From: JAXLYE01 sp046351595
GTDB taxonomy: Bacteria > Myxococcota_A > Polyangia > Palsa-1104 > JAEUJZ01
Length of the DNA stretch: 64,000 bases
Assembly (NCBI GenBank): GCA_046351595.1
Contig: JAXLYE010000002.1
Location: 1,561,102 to 1,625,101 of the forward strand
Direction of reading: 5' to 3'
Shown: in pieces, positions 40,482-47,759 of the stretch
How positions within the stretch are numbered: position 1 is the stretch's first letter
Layout: each line of letters starts with the position of its first letter
Program-made: the position numbers and the translations under genes
Notes under the pieces: model-generated
Databases searched by the model: none
The model's input: the letters and a program-made list of their open reading frames with translations, nothing else
What the model was told of the DNA's origin: nothing

Positions 40482-41099
40482 ATGAACACACGCTCACTCA
40501 AAGGACCGCGGCGGCTCCCGGTCGCGCTGCTGGCGCTGCTGGCGCTCCTCTTTACGGCGCTGCCGCAGCTCGCGCACGCCGACAACTTCGAGAAGCTGTT
40601 CCGCCAGGGCCTGACCCTGTACGAGCGCAAGGAGTACGAGCCCGCGATCGAGGCGTTCCTGCAGGCCTATGAGGTGCGGCAGCTGCCGCGCGTGCTGCTC
40701 AACATCGCGCAGGTGTACCGCAAGATCGGGCGCGGCAACGACGCGCTCCTTTACTACGAGCGCTACCTCAAGGCCGAGCCGAACCCGCCGCCCAAGATCC
40801 GCGCCGACGTCGAGGCGTACGTCCAGCAGGTGCGCGCGCTGGTCAATACGCCCGAGGTCAAGGAAGACCTCTTGCGCCGCCAGGAGCCCGCGCCCACCGG
40901 CTGGGACCCGGACACCGGCCAGATGCTGGCCTGGTACAAGAAGCAGTACGAGGCGAGCCGCAAGCTGTACAAGAAGCCGTGGTTCTGGGCGGTGATCGGC
41001 GGCGCGGTCGCGGCCTCGGTGGCCATCGGCGTCGGTGTCGGCGTCGGCGTCACCCAGAGGAACAAGATCCCCGAGGGGATCACCATCTTGAACTTTTAG
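40482..41099 (+). CDS. secreted TPR protein with C-terminal membrane anchor
   Basis: 205 aa. Signal peptide (cleavage likely after AHA, residue 34), then TPR repeats (about 36-110: FRQGLTLYERKEYEPAIEAFLQAYEV, RVLLNIAQVYRKIGRGNDALLYYERYLKAEP) and a C-terminal hydrophobic segment (WFWAVIGGAVAASVAIGVGVGVGV). Such genes commonly follow Ser/Thr kinases with PEGA tails in myxobacteria. It lies 11 bp after the kinase 3' fragment, in the same operon. With the kinase broken, its expression may now depend on other promoters. Confidence 0.85.
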   Translation: MNTRSLKGPRRLPVALLALLALLFTALPQLAHADNFEKLFRQGLTLYERKEYEPAIEAFLQAYEVRQLPRVLLNIAQVYRKIGRGNDALLYYERYLKAEPNPPPKIRADVEAYVQQVRALVNTPEVKEDLLRRQEPAPTGWDPDTGQMLAWYKKQYEASRKLYKKPWFWAVIGGAVAASVAIGVGVGVGVTQRNKIPEGITILNF

Positions 41100-41164
41100 C
41101 GAACCGCCGCGCGCGCCGATTCCTAGTCCGCTCGACCTGGGCGCGCGCTCCCGAGGAGGCCCCC

Positions 41165-41976
41165 ATGTCAGCGACGCCCGCAATGTCACCGACGTCCGCG
41201 CTGTCTGCGCCGTCCGCGCTGTCACCGACGTCGGCGATGTCGGCAGTGCCTGCGGCGTCCGCCGCTCCCGCGATGCGCGTACGCTCTGCGGCGCCGCGCC
41301 CGTCGGTCGGTCGCGCGCGGCGGCGGTCGCCGTCCGGCTGGAGGCGCGCCGCGTTTGGCGCCCTCGGCATCCTCTGCGGCGGCGGCTCGCTGCTGTCGGC
41401 GGCGGGCTGCGGCGATCGCCAGGTGGTGGTCGTCAGCGTCACCGGCCGGCCGGATCCGGTCTCGGGCCTGGGCGTCTACTACCGCGTCGATCCGGACGGC
41501 GGGCCGCTGCGCTTCGGCGGGCTGAAGCCGGCCAACGGCATCGTGCCAAACTACGACCTGTTCGGGATCTCGCTCGATCGCGGCGTCAGCGGCACGCTGA
41601 GCATCGATGTCTACGCGCACCAGGACGGATCCCCCTGCATCCGCAGCCGCGGCCACGCCGACGTCGCGCTGAGCGGCGATCCCAAGCAGCAGGCCGAGGT
41701 CGTCATGGCCCCGGTGCAGGCCGCCTGCGACACCAGCTTCCCGGGCGGCGTATTCCCCAAGAACGCCAAGATCTGGGGCAGCGCCATCGACGACCTGTGG
41801 ATCGTCGGGGACGGCGGCGCGATCGTGCGCTGGAACGGCGTGTACCTCGAAACCGTGCCGCTGCCCGAGCCGCTCAAGATGGCGCGGCCGCAGCTGCCCA
41901 ACTTCCGCGCCGTCTCCGGCTCCGGCGCGCGCAACGTCTGGATCGTCGGCGATCAGGGCACGGTGCTGCGCTGGAA
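41165..41976 (+). pseudogene. propeller lipoprotein, 5' fragment (interrupted gene)
   Basis: The ATG at 41165 has GGAGG 5 nt upstream. A long Ser/Ala/Pro N-region is followed by a lipoprotein signal (LLSAAGC). The mature part begins to show beta-propeller units: IWGSAIDDLWIVGDGGAIVRWNG and NVWIVGDQGTVLRW. After the sequence CTGCGCTGGAA (41966-41976) the frame leaves sensible protein and runs as Arg/Ser-rich nonsense to a stop at 42229, overlapping another gene. The protein continues at 44712, LRWNGDSLYWFSALSG, after a second copy of CTGCGCTGGAA. Confidence 0.85.
41966..41976 (+). repeat. 11-bp direct repeat, left copy (insertion 2)
   Basis: CTGCGCTGGAA, identical to 44712-44722 and in the same codon phase. 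Confidence 0.8.
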
Positions 41977-42045
41977 GGTTGCCGGCGCCCGCCCTCCTGT
42001 GCGCTGCGCCACCCTGCGGCGCCGGGGGAGCCCGGGGGAACGTGC

Positions 42046-42051
42046 TACGAT
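42046..42051 (+). promoter_or_regulatory. -10 box TACGAT, leaderless start
   Basis: TACGAT lies 6 nt before the GTG at 42058, inside insertion 2. Confidence 0.5.
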
Positions 42052-42057
42052 CTCGGC

Positions 42058-42480
42058 GTGTCCTCAGGCAAGCAGAGGTCGGGCGGCGACCTCGGGCTCC
42101 GCGTCGAAGAGGACCTCCTCTTCGTCACCCCCACCGGTGACATGCCGCCCGAGCAGGCGCAGCGCGTGGTGCAGCTTTCCGCGGAGGTCTTCGCGCGGCA
42201 CGGGCACCTGTTCCTGCTCGCCGACATGAAGCGCGCCGGCCTCGTGCCCGCGGAGTCGCGGCGCATCCTGGCCCGCTTCGCGGCCGAGAACCCACCGCTG
42301 GCGCTGGCCATGTACAACGTCGGTCCGCTGGTCCGCGGCGTGAACGCGCTGTTGTTCGGGGCCATCGGCCTGCTCGGCAAGCGGCGCCTGAACGTGATGC
42401 TGTTCGCGACGGAAGATGCGGCCAGGGCGTGGCTCCTGGCCGAGCGCCGGCGGCTGCTGCCCGAGCGCGGGAAGGGGTGA
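42058..42480 (+). CDS. STAS/SpoIIAA-like small protein
   Basis: 140 aa. The alternation of strands and helices (LRVEEDLLFVTPTGDMPPEQAQRVVQLSAEVFARHGHLFLLADMKRAGLVPAESRRILA...ALFGAIGLLGKRRLNVMLFATEDAARAWLLAERRRL) fits the SpoIIAA-like STAS fold found widely in myxobacteria. No clear phospho-Ser motif (DxSG). The GTG start at 42058 is set by the TACGAT box 6 nt upstream. First gene of insertion 2 and complete. Function unknown. Confidence 0.68.
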   Translation: MSSGKQRSGGDLGLRVEEDLLFVTPTGDMPPEQAQRVVQLSAEVFARHGHLFLLADMKRAGLVPAESRRILARFAAENPPLALAMYNVGPLVRGVNALLFGAIGLLGKRRLNVMLFATEDAARAWLLAERRRLLPERGKG

Positions 42481-42751
42481 GGCGACGGGGCCGCGCGCCC
42501 GCACCGGGCGATGAGCTTCGGCGCGAGCCGACCTGACCCCACCGACGGGTCGGACCCGTTCCGGCGCCGGGTCGGGCGCTGCGCCGGCTCTGGGCGCTGT
42601 CGGGACGGCGTGCAGACCTCGGCGAGATCAAAGTGATTACCACTGGAACGCGAAGGCTGCTCCGTACTCCGGACTCCCTTGCTCATTCCTTCCGACACTC
42701 CGGAAGCGGCCCGGGGCTCCCGGCTGGTCGGGAACCGGAACGAGCCTCGTC

Positions 42752-43753
42752 TCAGCGCACGCGCCGGCGCAGCAGGAGCAGGCAGGCCCCGGCCACGAAG
42801 ATCGCGGTCCAGGGCGCCGCGCCCGTCGCGCCCGAGGCTCCCGTCGCCGTGGTGCAGCCCGTCGCCATGGCGGGATCCCCGGGGGCGCCGGGCGTGCCGG
42901 GCGGGCAGGTGGCCTCGGTGCAGGTGCCGCCGCCGGCCAGCGTGAGGACCGCGGTGCTGTCGTTGTCCGCGGCGTTCGTGTCATAGGTCGCCGAGCGCAG
43001 CTGCGCCTGCAGCCGGAAGCTGCCCGCGGCCGGCGGCATGAGCAGGGTCAGCGTCAGGTTGGTGAGGCCCGCGGTGACCTTGGTCCTGCTGCAGGTGGCG
43101 GTCGCGCCGTCGACCTGGCAGGTCCAGCCGTCGCCTCTGGCGTCCGAGAAGGTCGCGCCGTCGCTCAGTGTGATGGTGAGCGTCGCGACCTGGCTGAAGT
43201 AGTAGGCCTGCGGGAGCGTGCTCGGGACGCCGATCAGGATGGTGTCGGGCGAGGCCGCCGCGCTCGTGCCGAAGCTGGCGTTGCTGCTCGGGAAGTTGGT
43301 GGTGAGCTTCTGCGCCTGCGTCCAGGTGGTGCCGCTGCGCTGGAAGACGTAGGCGGCTCCTGAGTCCTGCCCTTTGAGGTCTGCGGAGGTAGCTCCGAAC
43401 ACCGCGGTGTCCCCCGACAGCGCGACGGTGATGCCGAAGCTGGAGCCTACCGTGTCCGACGGAGTGAGCCTCGCTTCCTCGAACCAGCGGGTGCCGCTGC
43501 GGGTGTGGATATACGAGGTACCGACCGCGTAGTCCCCCACGACCACGGTGCTCCCGGAGAGCGCGAGCTGCGTCCGGAACGCGGTCTGCAGCATCACGCC
43601 CGAAGGCTGGACTGTGGACTGCTGCGCCCAGTACGTCGCCGCCGCCTCCACCTTGGTGCTGCTCGTCGCGAGCGCGAGGATCAAGGCGGCACACAGACAG
43701 CGCAGACAGGAAGGCGAAGGCCGGGGCCGCAGATTCTGGAAACTCTCGCTCAT
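42752..43753 (-). CDS. FG-GAP repeat surface protein with MYXO-CTERM-like tail
   Basis: 333 aa. The ATG at 43753 follows GGAGG by 5 nt. Signal peptide (LCAALILALATSSTKVEAA), then FG-GAP/integrin-alpha-like units (LALSGSTVVVGDYAVGTSYIHTRS, VALSGDTAVFGATSADLKGQDSGAAYVF), then a DUF11-like beta domain (about 205-280) and a C-terminus with GC, TATGASGATG spacer, a hydrophobic helix and RRRVR, like MYXO-CTERM sorting tails. There are only two or three FG-GAP units where full propellers have seven, so the protein is short for its kind. Cargo of insertion 2. Confidence 0.8.
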   Translation of the reverse strand: MSESFQNLRPRPSPSCLRCLCAALILALATSSTKVEAAATYWAQQSTVQPSGVMLQTAFRTQLALSGSTVVVGDYAVGTSYIHTRSGTRWFEEARLTPSDTVGSSFGITVALSGDTAVFGATSADLKGQDSGAAYVFQRSGTTWTQAQKLTTNFPSSNASFGTSAAASPDTILIGVPSTLPQAYYFSQVATLTITLSDGATFSDARGDGWTCQVDGATATCSRTKVTAGLTNLTLTLLMPPAAGSFRLQAQLRSATYDTNAADNDSTAVLTLAGGGTCTEATCPPGTPGAPGDPAMATGCTTATGASGATGAAPWTAIFVAGACLLLLRRRVR

Positions 43754-44146
43754 CTCATCCTCCGCCCAGGTAGTGCCGGGTCGACGCATAGACCTTGGCA
43801 CGGCACCATTTCTGATTGGTGGCTTTCCGGCAAGACGCGGAGAACGGAGCGATTTTCAGAGTACGGATCTGCCTCTTTTTGCAATCGGGAGTGCTACGTA
43901 CGGCGCAAGAGGAATGTACGGACTCTGCTCCTGAGCCATGTTCCCGTTCCGTTCCCGGCGCCCCGCAATCCTGAAGCGTCCTCCGGGTATCGGCGGGGCC
44001 GGACCGTTTCCGCGGGAGTACAGACTGTCCCACGCGCGCGCTGGACCAACCTGTGTAGTGCTCACCCGGCGGTCCCCGGCGCGGGTCCTGGCCGGTGTTC
44101 CCAGGACCTGGCCGGACGGAGCGCGGCGCCCTGGGAAGGACGCGGC
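43754..44146. other. intergenic region inside insertion 2
   Basis: About 390 bp with no supported gene. Locally AT-richer (43800-43930), unlike its neighbours, suggesting a mosaic origin. No repeat, tRNA or clear promoter recognised other than the VOC gene box at its end. Confidence 0.5.
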
Positions 44147-44152
44147 TAGAAT
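44147..44152 (+). promoter_or_regulatory. -10 box TAGAAT, leaderless start
   Basis: TAGAAT lies 6 nt before the ATG at 44159, inside insertion 2. Confidence 0.5.
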
Positions 44153-44158
44153 GCCCGC

Positions 44159-44542
44159 ATGATCCTCGGCATCCACCACGTCCAGATCACGGTCCCCAAG
44201 GGCAGCGAGGCGGCGGCCCGCGCCTTCTACTGCGAGCTGCTCGGTCTGGTCGAGGTCGCGAAGCCCGCGGTGCTGGTCCCGCGCGGCGGGTTCTGGCTCG
44301 CGGCCGGGGCGCTGCAGGTGCACGTCGGGGTCGAAGACGGCGTCGAGCGCGGCGCCACCAAGGCCCACGTCGCCTACGAGGTGCTCGACCTCGGCGCCTG
44401 GCGCGCCCGCCTCGAGCGCGCGGGGATCGAGATCCTGCCCGGCATCCGCCTGCCCGGCATCGAGCGCTTCGAGTTCCGCGATCCGTTCGGGAACCGCGTC
44501 GAGTTCATCGAGCGGATCCGTGACGGCGCGCACTCCGGCTGA
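44159..44542 (+). CDS. VOC-superfamily (glyoxalase/bleomycin-resistance-like) protein
   Basis: 127 aa. Two betaalphabetabetabeta modules: IHHVQITVPKGSEAAARAFYCELLGLVEV and AHVAYEVLDLGAWRARLERAGIE, ending FEFRDPFGNRVEFIE. Metal-ligand candidates are His in IHHVQI, His in LQVHVGV and Glu in VEFIE. Such proteins are small dioxygenases, isomerases or resistance proteins; the substrate cannot be read from sequence. Last gene of insertion 2. Confidence 0.88.
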   Translation: MILGIHHVQITVPKGSEAAARAFYCELLGLVEVAKPAVLVPRGGFWLAAGALQVHVGVEDGVERGATKAHVAYEVLDLGAWRARLERAGIEILPGIRLPGIERFEFRDPFGNRVEFIERIRDGAHSG

Positions 44543-44711
44543 GCACTGGGTCTGCTGCGTGCTCGCTGCGGGTCTGCAGCTCGCGTTCCGCAGGTGCTCC
44601 CGGGCGCGACGCCTTGCTGCCGCTCCGTTCCCCGCCCGCGGCCCCTGGCGCCGTGGGCGCTGCGCCGCCGCGGGGAACGCCCGGGCTCGGGTCTGCGACG
44701 GCGGGCTCACT

Positions 44712-44722
44712 CTGCGCTGGAA
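44712..44722 (+). repeat. 11-bp direct repeat, right copy (insertion 2)
   Basis: CTGCGCTGGAA, matching 41966-41976. Confidence 0.8.
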
Positions 44723-45554
44723 CGGCGACTCGCTCTACTGGTTCAGCGCGCTCAGCGGCAAGTCGCTCACCCCGCTGCGCACCGAGGTCCAGAACAGCCT
44801 CGAGATCACCGACGTCTGGGTCGAGCCGGGCACGCGCGACGTCAGCATGATCTCGTGGAACGCCGCCACCTCGTCGCTCTACTTCGGGTTCGGCTCGCCC
44901 GACGAGGACAGCGTGCAGTTCATCAACCCGACCGAGGAGGCCGGGAGCGGCCTGGACCCGGCCGGGACCAAGGACTGCAAGGGCGCGGCGGCCGCGATGT
45001 TCGTGCCGCGCAAGCCGCTGTCCATCGCCTGCTCGCGCGCCAACAGCGGCGACTGCTGGGTCAGCGGCGAGAAGAACCTGCTTCTCTTCCACGGCCCGCG
45101 CAACCCGATCCAGAACTACCGCGACTGCAGCAACAGCCTGGTCTTCAGCCCGCCGGGCCCGGCGCTGCGCGCCCTGCACGTCCTGACCGACGCGTCCAAC
45201 TACGAGAAGTACGACTACGTCGGCGTCGGCGACGGCGGCGCCTTCTTCACCGGCGGTCGCGATCCGGTCCTCGCCATGCCGCCGCTGAACCTGCCGCCCT
45301 ACATCGGCCCGGTGGTGCCGGGCGGCATGCGGCCCGCCGTCCCCTTCACCGCGGCGACGATGACCAAGCCCGGCGTCGCGCTGGTCGGCGGCGCCGGCGG
45401 CTACGTCGGCCGCATCGCCAACCCCGGCACGGGCTACGTGGCGACCCCGATTGCGCTCGGCACCACCGACGACGTCTCGGACCTGACCGTGGTGCGCGAC
45501 CACCTGCTGGTGACGACCAAGGGCGGCCAGCTCTTCGACCTCGCGGTCCCCTGA
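44712..45554 (+). pseudogene. propeller lipoprotein, 3' fragment (interrupted gene)
   Basis: Begins at the second CTGCGCTGGAA and continues the propeller in the original frame: LRWNGDSLYWFSALSGKSLTPLRTEVQ, then units such as CWVSGEKNLLLFHG, YVGVGDGGAFFTGG, VALVGGAGGYVGRIA and LLVTTKGGQLFDLAVP at the end. The upstream bases (44560-44690) do not read as protein in this frame, except that CDGGLT just before LRWN weakly resembles a propeller unit, so a little extra native sequence may remain. There is no start codon with a ribosome site. Restored, the protein would be about 550 aa. Confidence 0.8.
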
Positions 45555-45555
45555 T

Positions 45556-45660
45556 ACATGGGGCACTCTCCCGTGCCCCCTCATCGAGCAAAGCTCGATG
45601 AGCCTCCCCCCCGCCGCGCGTTTTTCGCGCGGGTTTTGTCACCGGACAGAGTCCGGTGCG
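45556..45660 (-). repeat. structured repeat family A, copy A2
   Basis: Reverse-oriented full copy with all four hairpins: GGGGCAC/GTGCCCC, CATCGAGC-AAA-GCTCGATG, CCGCGCG-TTTTT-CGCGCGG and CACCGGAC-AGA-GTCCGGTG (45640-45658). The third stem of copy A1 (GCTCGGC/GCCGAGT) is here ATCGAGC/GCTCGAT, with both sides changed. It lies between convergent gene ends. Confidence 0.87.
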
Positions 45661-45679
45661 CTGTGTATGGGGTCGCGCC

Positions 45680-47674
45680 CTACGGCGACTGCGGCCGCGG
45701 CGCCGGCGGCAGGTCCGAGGGGCACGAGGCCGGCCACGACGCGTCGATGACGCCGGAGCGGCTGCGGTCGCCGCGCTGCTCGGGCAGGTCGCAGAGGTTG
45801 ATGTCGCTCGCCTCGCCGCCCTGCACCAGGCGCGTGCGCACGAACAGCTTCTCGCCCTCGCCGTACAGGCCCTGCTTCGGCAGCGGACCGCGGAAGCGCA
45901 CGCGGTGCAGCACGCGGTAGTCTGGCGGCGCCGTGATGTCCTCGGCCATAAGCCGCCCCGCCGACGCCGCTGTCACCTCGACGCCGCCGTCGCGCGGCTG
46001 CAGCGACAGCCGCAGCATGTCGCCCAGCCCGTCGCCCGGCGTGCTCCGGCTCGAGAAGAAGCGGCGCTCGAACGCGCCGTCGCTGGCGCTCACGCCGCGC
46101 ACGCTCAGCACGAGCCGCGTCGGATCGTCGACCGGCTCGCCCGGCCGCTCGCGCGCCGTCAGCAGCCGCCGGCACAGCGCCACCCACTCGGCGCCGTCGT
46201 CGGACTCCAGCCGCAGGCAGCCGTCGCCGCGCGCCAGCTCGGCGCCGTCGCTGCCGCGCGGCACCGGCTGCTCGGCGTTGCTCGGCGTCGCGATGGCGTC
46301 GCTGCTCACGACCGTCTCCCACGTCGCCGCCCCGGTGGTGCGGCGGAAGCGGAACAGCCCGTCGCTGGCGCTGTAGTTGTAGAAGAGCAGGCGCTGCCCC
46401 GGCTCGCGCAGCGCCTCGGCCGACAGCGGCTCGCCGCCGCGCAGCCACGCCGGATCGTACAGCCGCCGCGCCGGATCGCGCGCATAGTCACTCGGCACGC
46501 GCGGCCCGTCCTCGACGAAGGCCCACGACCAGTCGGTCAGCAGGAAGTGGTAGCGGCTGCGTAGCGCGTCCTCCTGCCGGCTGCGCGTGGTGACATCGAG
46601 CGAGCGCAGAAGCCCGCGCGCGCGCCGCAGCTGCTCGCCGTCCAGCCGCAGCTGCTCGCCGCACGGCTGCACCGGCAGCTCCGACAGCGGCACGCCCGCG
46701 CGCACGACCTCGCCGCGCTCGTTGGTGATCGGCGCGTCCTTGATCTCCCACAGCACCGAGTTCTGGCGCGCCCGCTGCAGCAGCTCGCTCGGGATCTCGC
46801 GCCCCGGGAACCACGGCCGCCCCAGCGCGTCCTTGCCGCCGTCGGCCTGGCCGCTGCCGCAGAGGTTGAACACCGAGCGCAGCGGGAACGCCGCGCGCGC
46901 CTGGATGTCGCCCTCGCCGGCGTAGCGCGCCCAGTCGTAGTGGTTGGCGCTCCAGTTGCCGGCCATCGACACCAGGAAGCGGCCGCGCAGCGCGTCGATC
47001 GTCGGCCAGCCCGCGCGCTCGCCGCACTCGAGCAGCGTGCTCGCGCCGCGGCAGGCGGTGCGGTTTAGGTACTCGGCCGGCTGGTACAGCGCCGGCGCGA
47101 GGTAGCGGCGGATCGTCTGATCGAGCTGCTCGGGCGTGTGCTCGGCATCGAAGACGTTGTCGCTCGCGCGGTAAAACACCACGGGCTCGGTCTGTTTGAG
47201 CTCGATGTGGACGGTGATGATCTCGTGCAGCGGCAGCGCGTAGTGCAGCGCCTGCACCCGCATCAGGCAGTCGTCCAGGTACTCGCACTGCGTGTTCTGA
47301 TCGGGGTGGGACACCGTGTGGTAGACGCGCCAGCGCCCGGGCTCGGCCTTGTGGACGTCGAACTCGATCATCCCGGCGCGCCCGAACAAGAGCACGTCCG
47401 AGAGGCGCTGATCCGCGCCCGAGGCCAGCGCCTCGGGCACGTTGCTGGCGAAGTAGTTGTTGTGGCTGGACAGCGCGTAGGTCTGATCCAGCGTCGGGAA
47501 GACCGGCGGCGGGCCGGGCGGCGCCGCGGCCAGCGTCTCGATCGGCACCGGCGGTGAGCACGCGCCGATCAGCGCGACGGCACTGAGCACCAAGAGCCCG
47601 GCGCGCGCCCGCCTGCCCGCCTGCCGCCTGCCCGTCACCCGCCCAGGAAACAAAGGCTCAAGCTTCTGCCTCAT
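45680..47674 (-). CDS. PI-PLC X-domain-like lipoprotein
   Basis: 664 aa. Two adjacent ATGs follow AAGGAG; the second (47674) has the better 5-nt spacing. Lipobox ALIGAC (Cys about 33). The first catalytic region matches the phosphatidylinositol phospholipase C-like TIM barrel: TYALSSHNNYFA (first catalytic His), MIEFDVHKAEPGRWRVYHT (metal acids and second His), and VHIELKQ. The C-terminal third is beta-rich with YNYSASDGLFRFRRT and FLFSSRSTPGDGLGDM-like segments and no assigned domain. Probable extracellular phosphodiesterase on lipids or polyols, consistent with a predatory lifestyle. The role is inferred. Confidence 0.8.
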   Translation of the reverse strand: MRQKLEPLFPGRVTGRRQAGRRARAGLLVLSAVALIGACSPPVPIETLAAAPPGPPPVFPTLDQTYALSSHNNYFASNVPEALASGADQRLSDVLLFGRAGMIEFDVHKAEPGRWRVYHTVSHPDQNTQCEYLDDCLMRVQALHYALPLHEIITVHIELKQTEPVVFYRASDNVFDAEHTPEQLDQTIRRYLAPALYQPAEYLNRTACRGASTLLECGERAGWPTIDALRGRFLVSMAGNWSANHYDWARYAGEGDIQARAAFPLRSVFNLCGSGQADGGKDALGRPWFPGREIPSELLQRARQNSVLWEIKDAPITNERGEVVRAGVPLSELPVQPCGEQLRLDGEQLRRARGLLRSLDVTTRSRQEDALRSRYHFLLTDWSWAFVEDGPRVPSDYARDPARRLYDPAWLRGGEPLSAEALREPGQRLLFYNYSASDGLFRFRRTTGAATWETVVSSDAIATPSNAEQPVPRGSDGAELARGDGCLRLESDDGAEWVALCRRLLTARERPGEPVDDPTRLVLSVRGVSASDGAFERRFFSSRSTPGDGLGDMLRLSLQPRDGGVEVTAASAGRLMAEDITAPPDYRVLHRVRFRGPLPKQGLYGEGEKLFVRTRLVQGGEASDINLCDLPEQRGDRSRSGVIDASWPASCPSDLPPAPRPQSP

Positions 47675-47759
47675 CATCGCTCCTTGTCTCCCCGTTATGA
47701 CATCGAGCGCTCGCGCGCTCATCCTGACACCGAGCGCCACGCGCTCGTTTGCCGCTGGG

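Larger units (their letters stand above)
41977..44722 (+). mobile_element. insertion 2: 2,746-bp cargo segment inside the propeller gene
   Basis: Removing this interval joins VGDQGTVLRW to NGDSLYWFSALSG in frame, matching the pattern of the preceding propeller unit (VGDGGAIVRWNGVYLETV). It carries three complete genes (STAS-like, FG-GAP surface protein on the other strand, VOC protein). No recombinase gene is present and the ends show no inverted repeats. Because propeller units repeat the LRWN motif, the 11-bp repeat could partly reflect internal repetition of the target gene, so the evidence for a target duplication is weaker than for insertion 1. Confidence 0.62.

Noticed and set aside
40979..41164. 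Upstream extension of the propeller lipoprotein
   Set aside because: The extra residues overlap the TPR gene in another frame and lack a ribosome site, while GGAGG precedes the ATG at 41165.
44594..44711. Protein-coding sequence upstream of the propeller 3' fragment
   Set aside because: The frames here are Arg/Pro/Ala-rich shadows with no family resemblance and no Shine-Dalgarno. Only the DGG just before LRWN might be native.
33250..45554. The two split genes as assembly chimeras
   Set aside because: Not excluded, but the exact in-frame rejoining and short shared repeats (11 and 12 bp) are not typical of overlap-based mis-joins, which need longer identity. It is kept as the stated refutation test.
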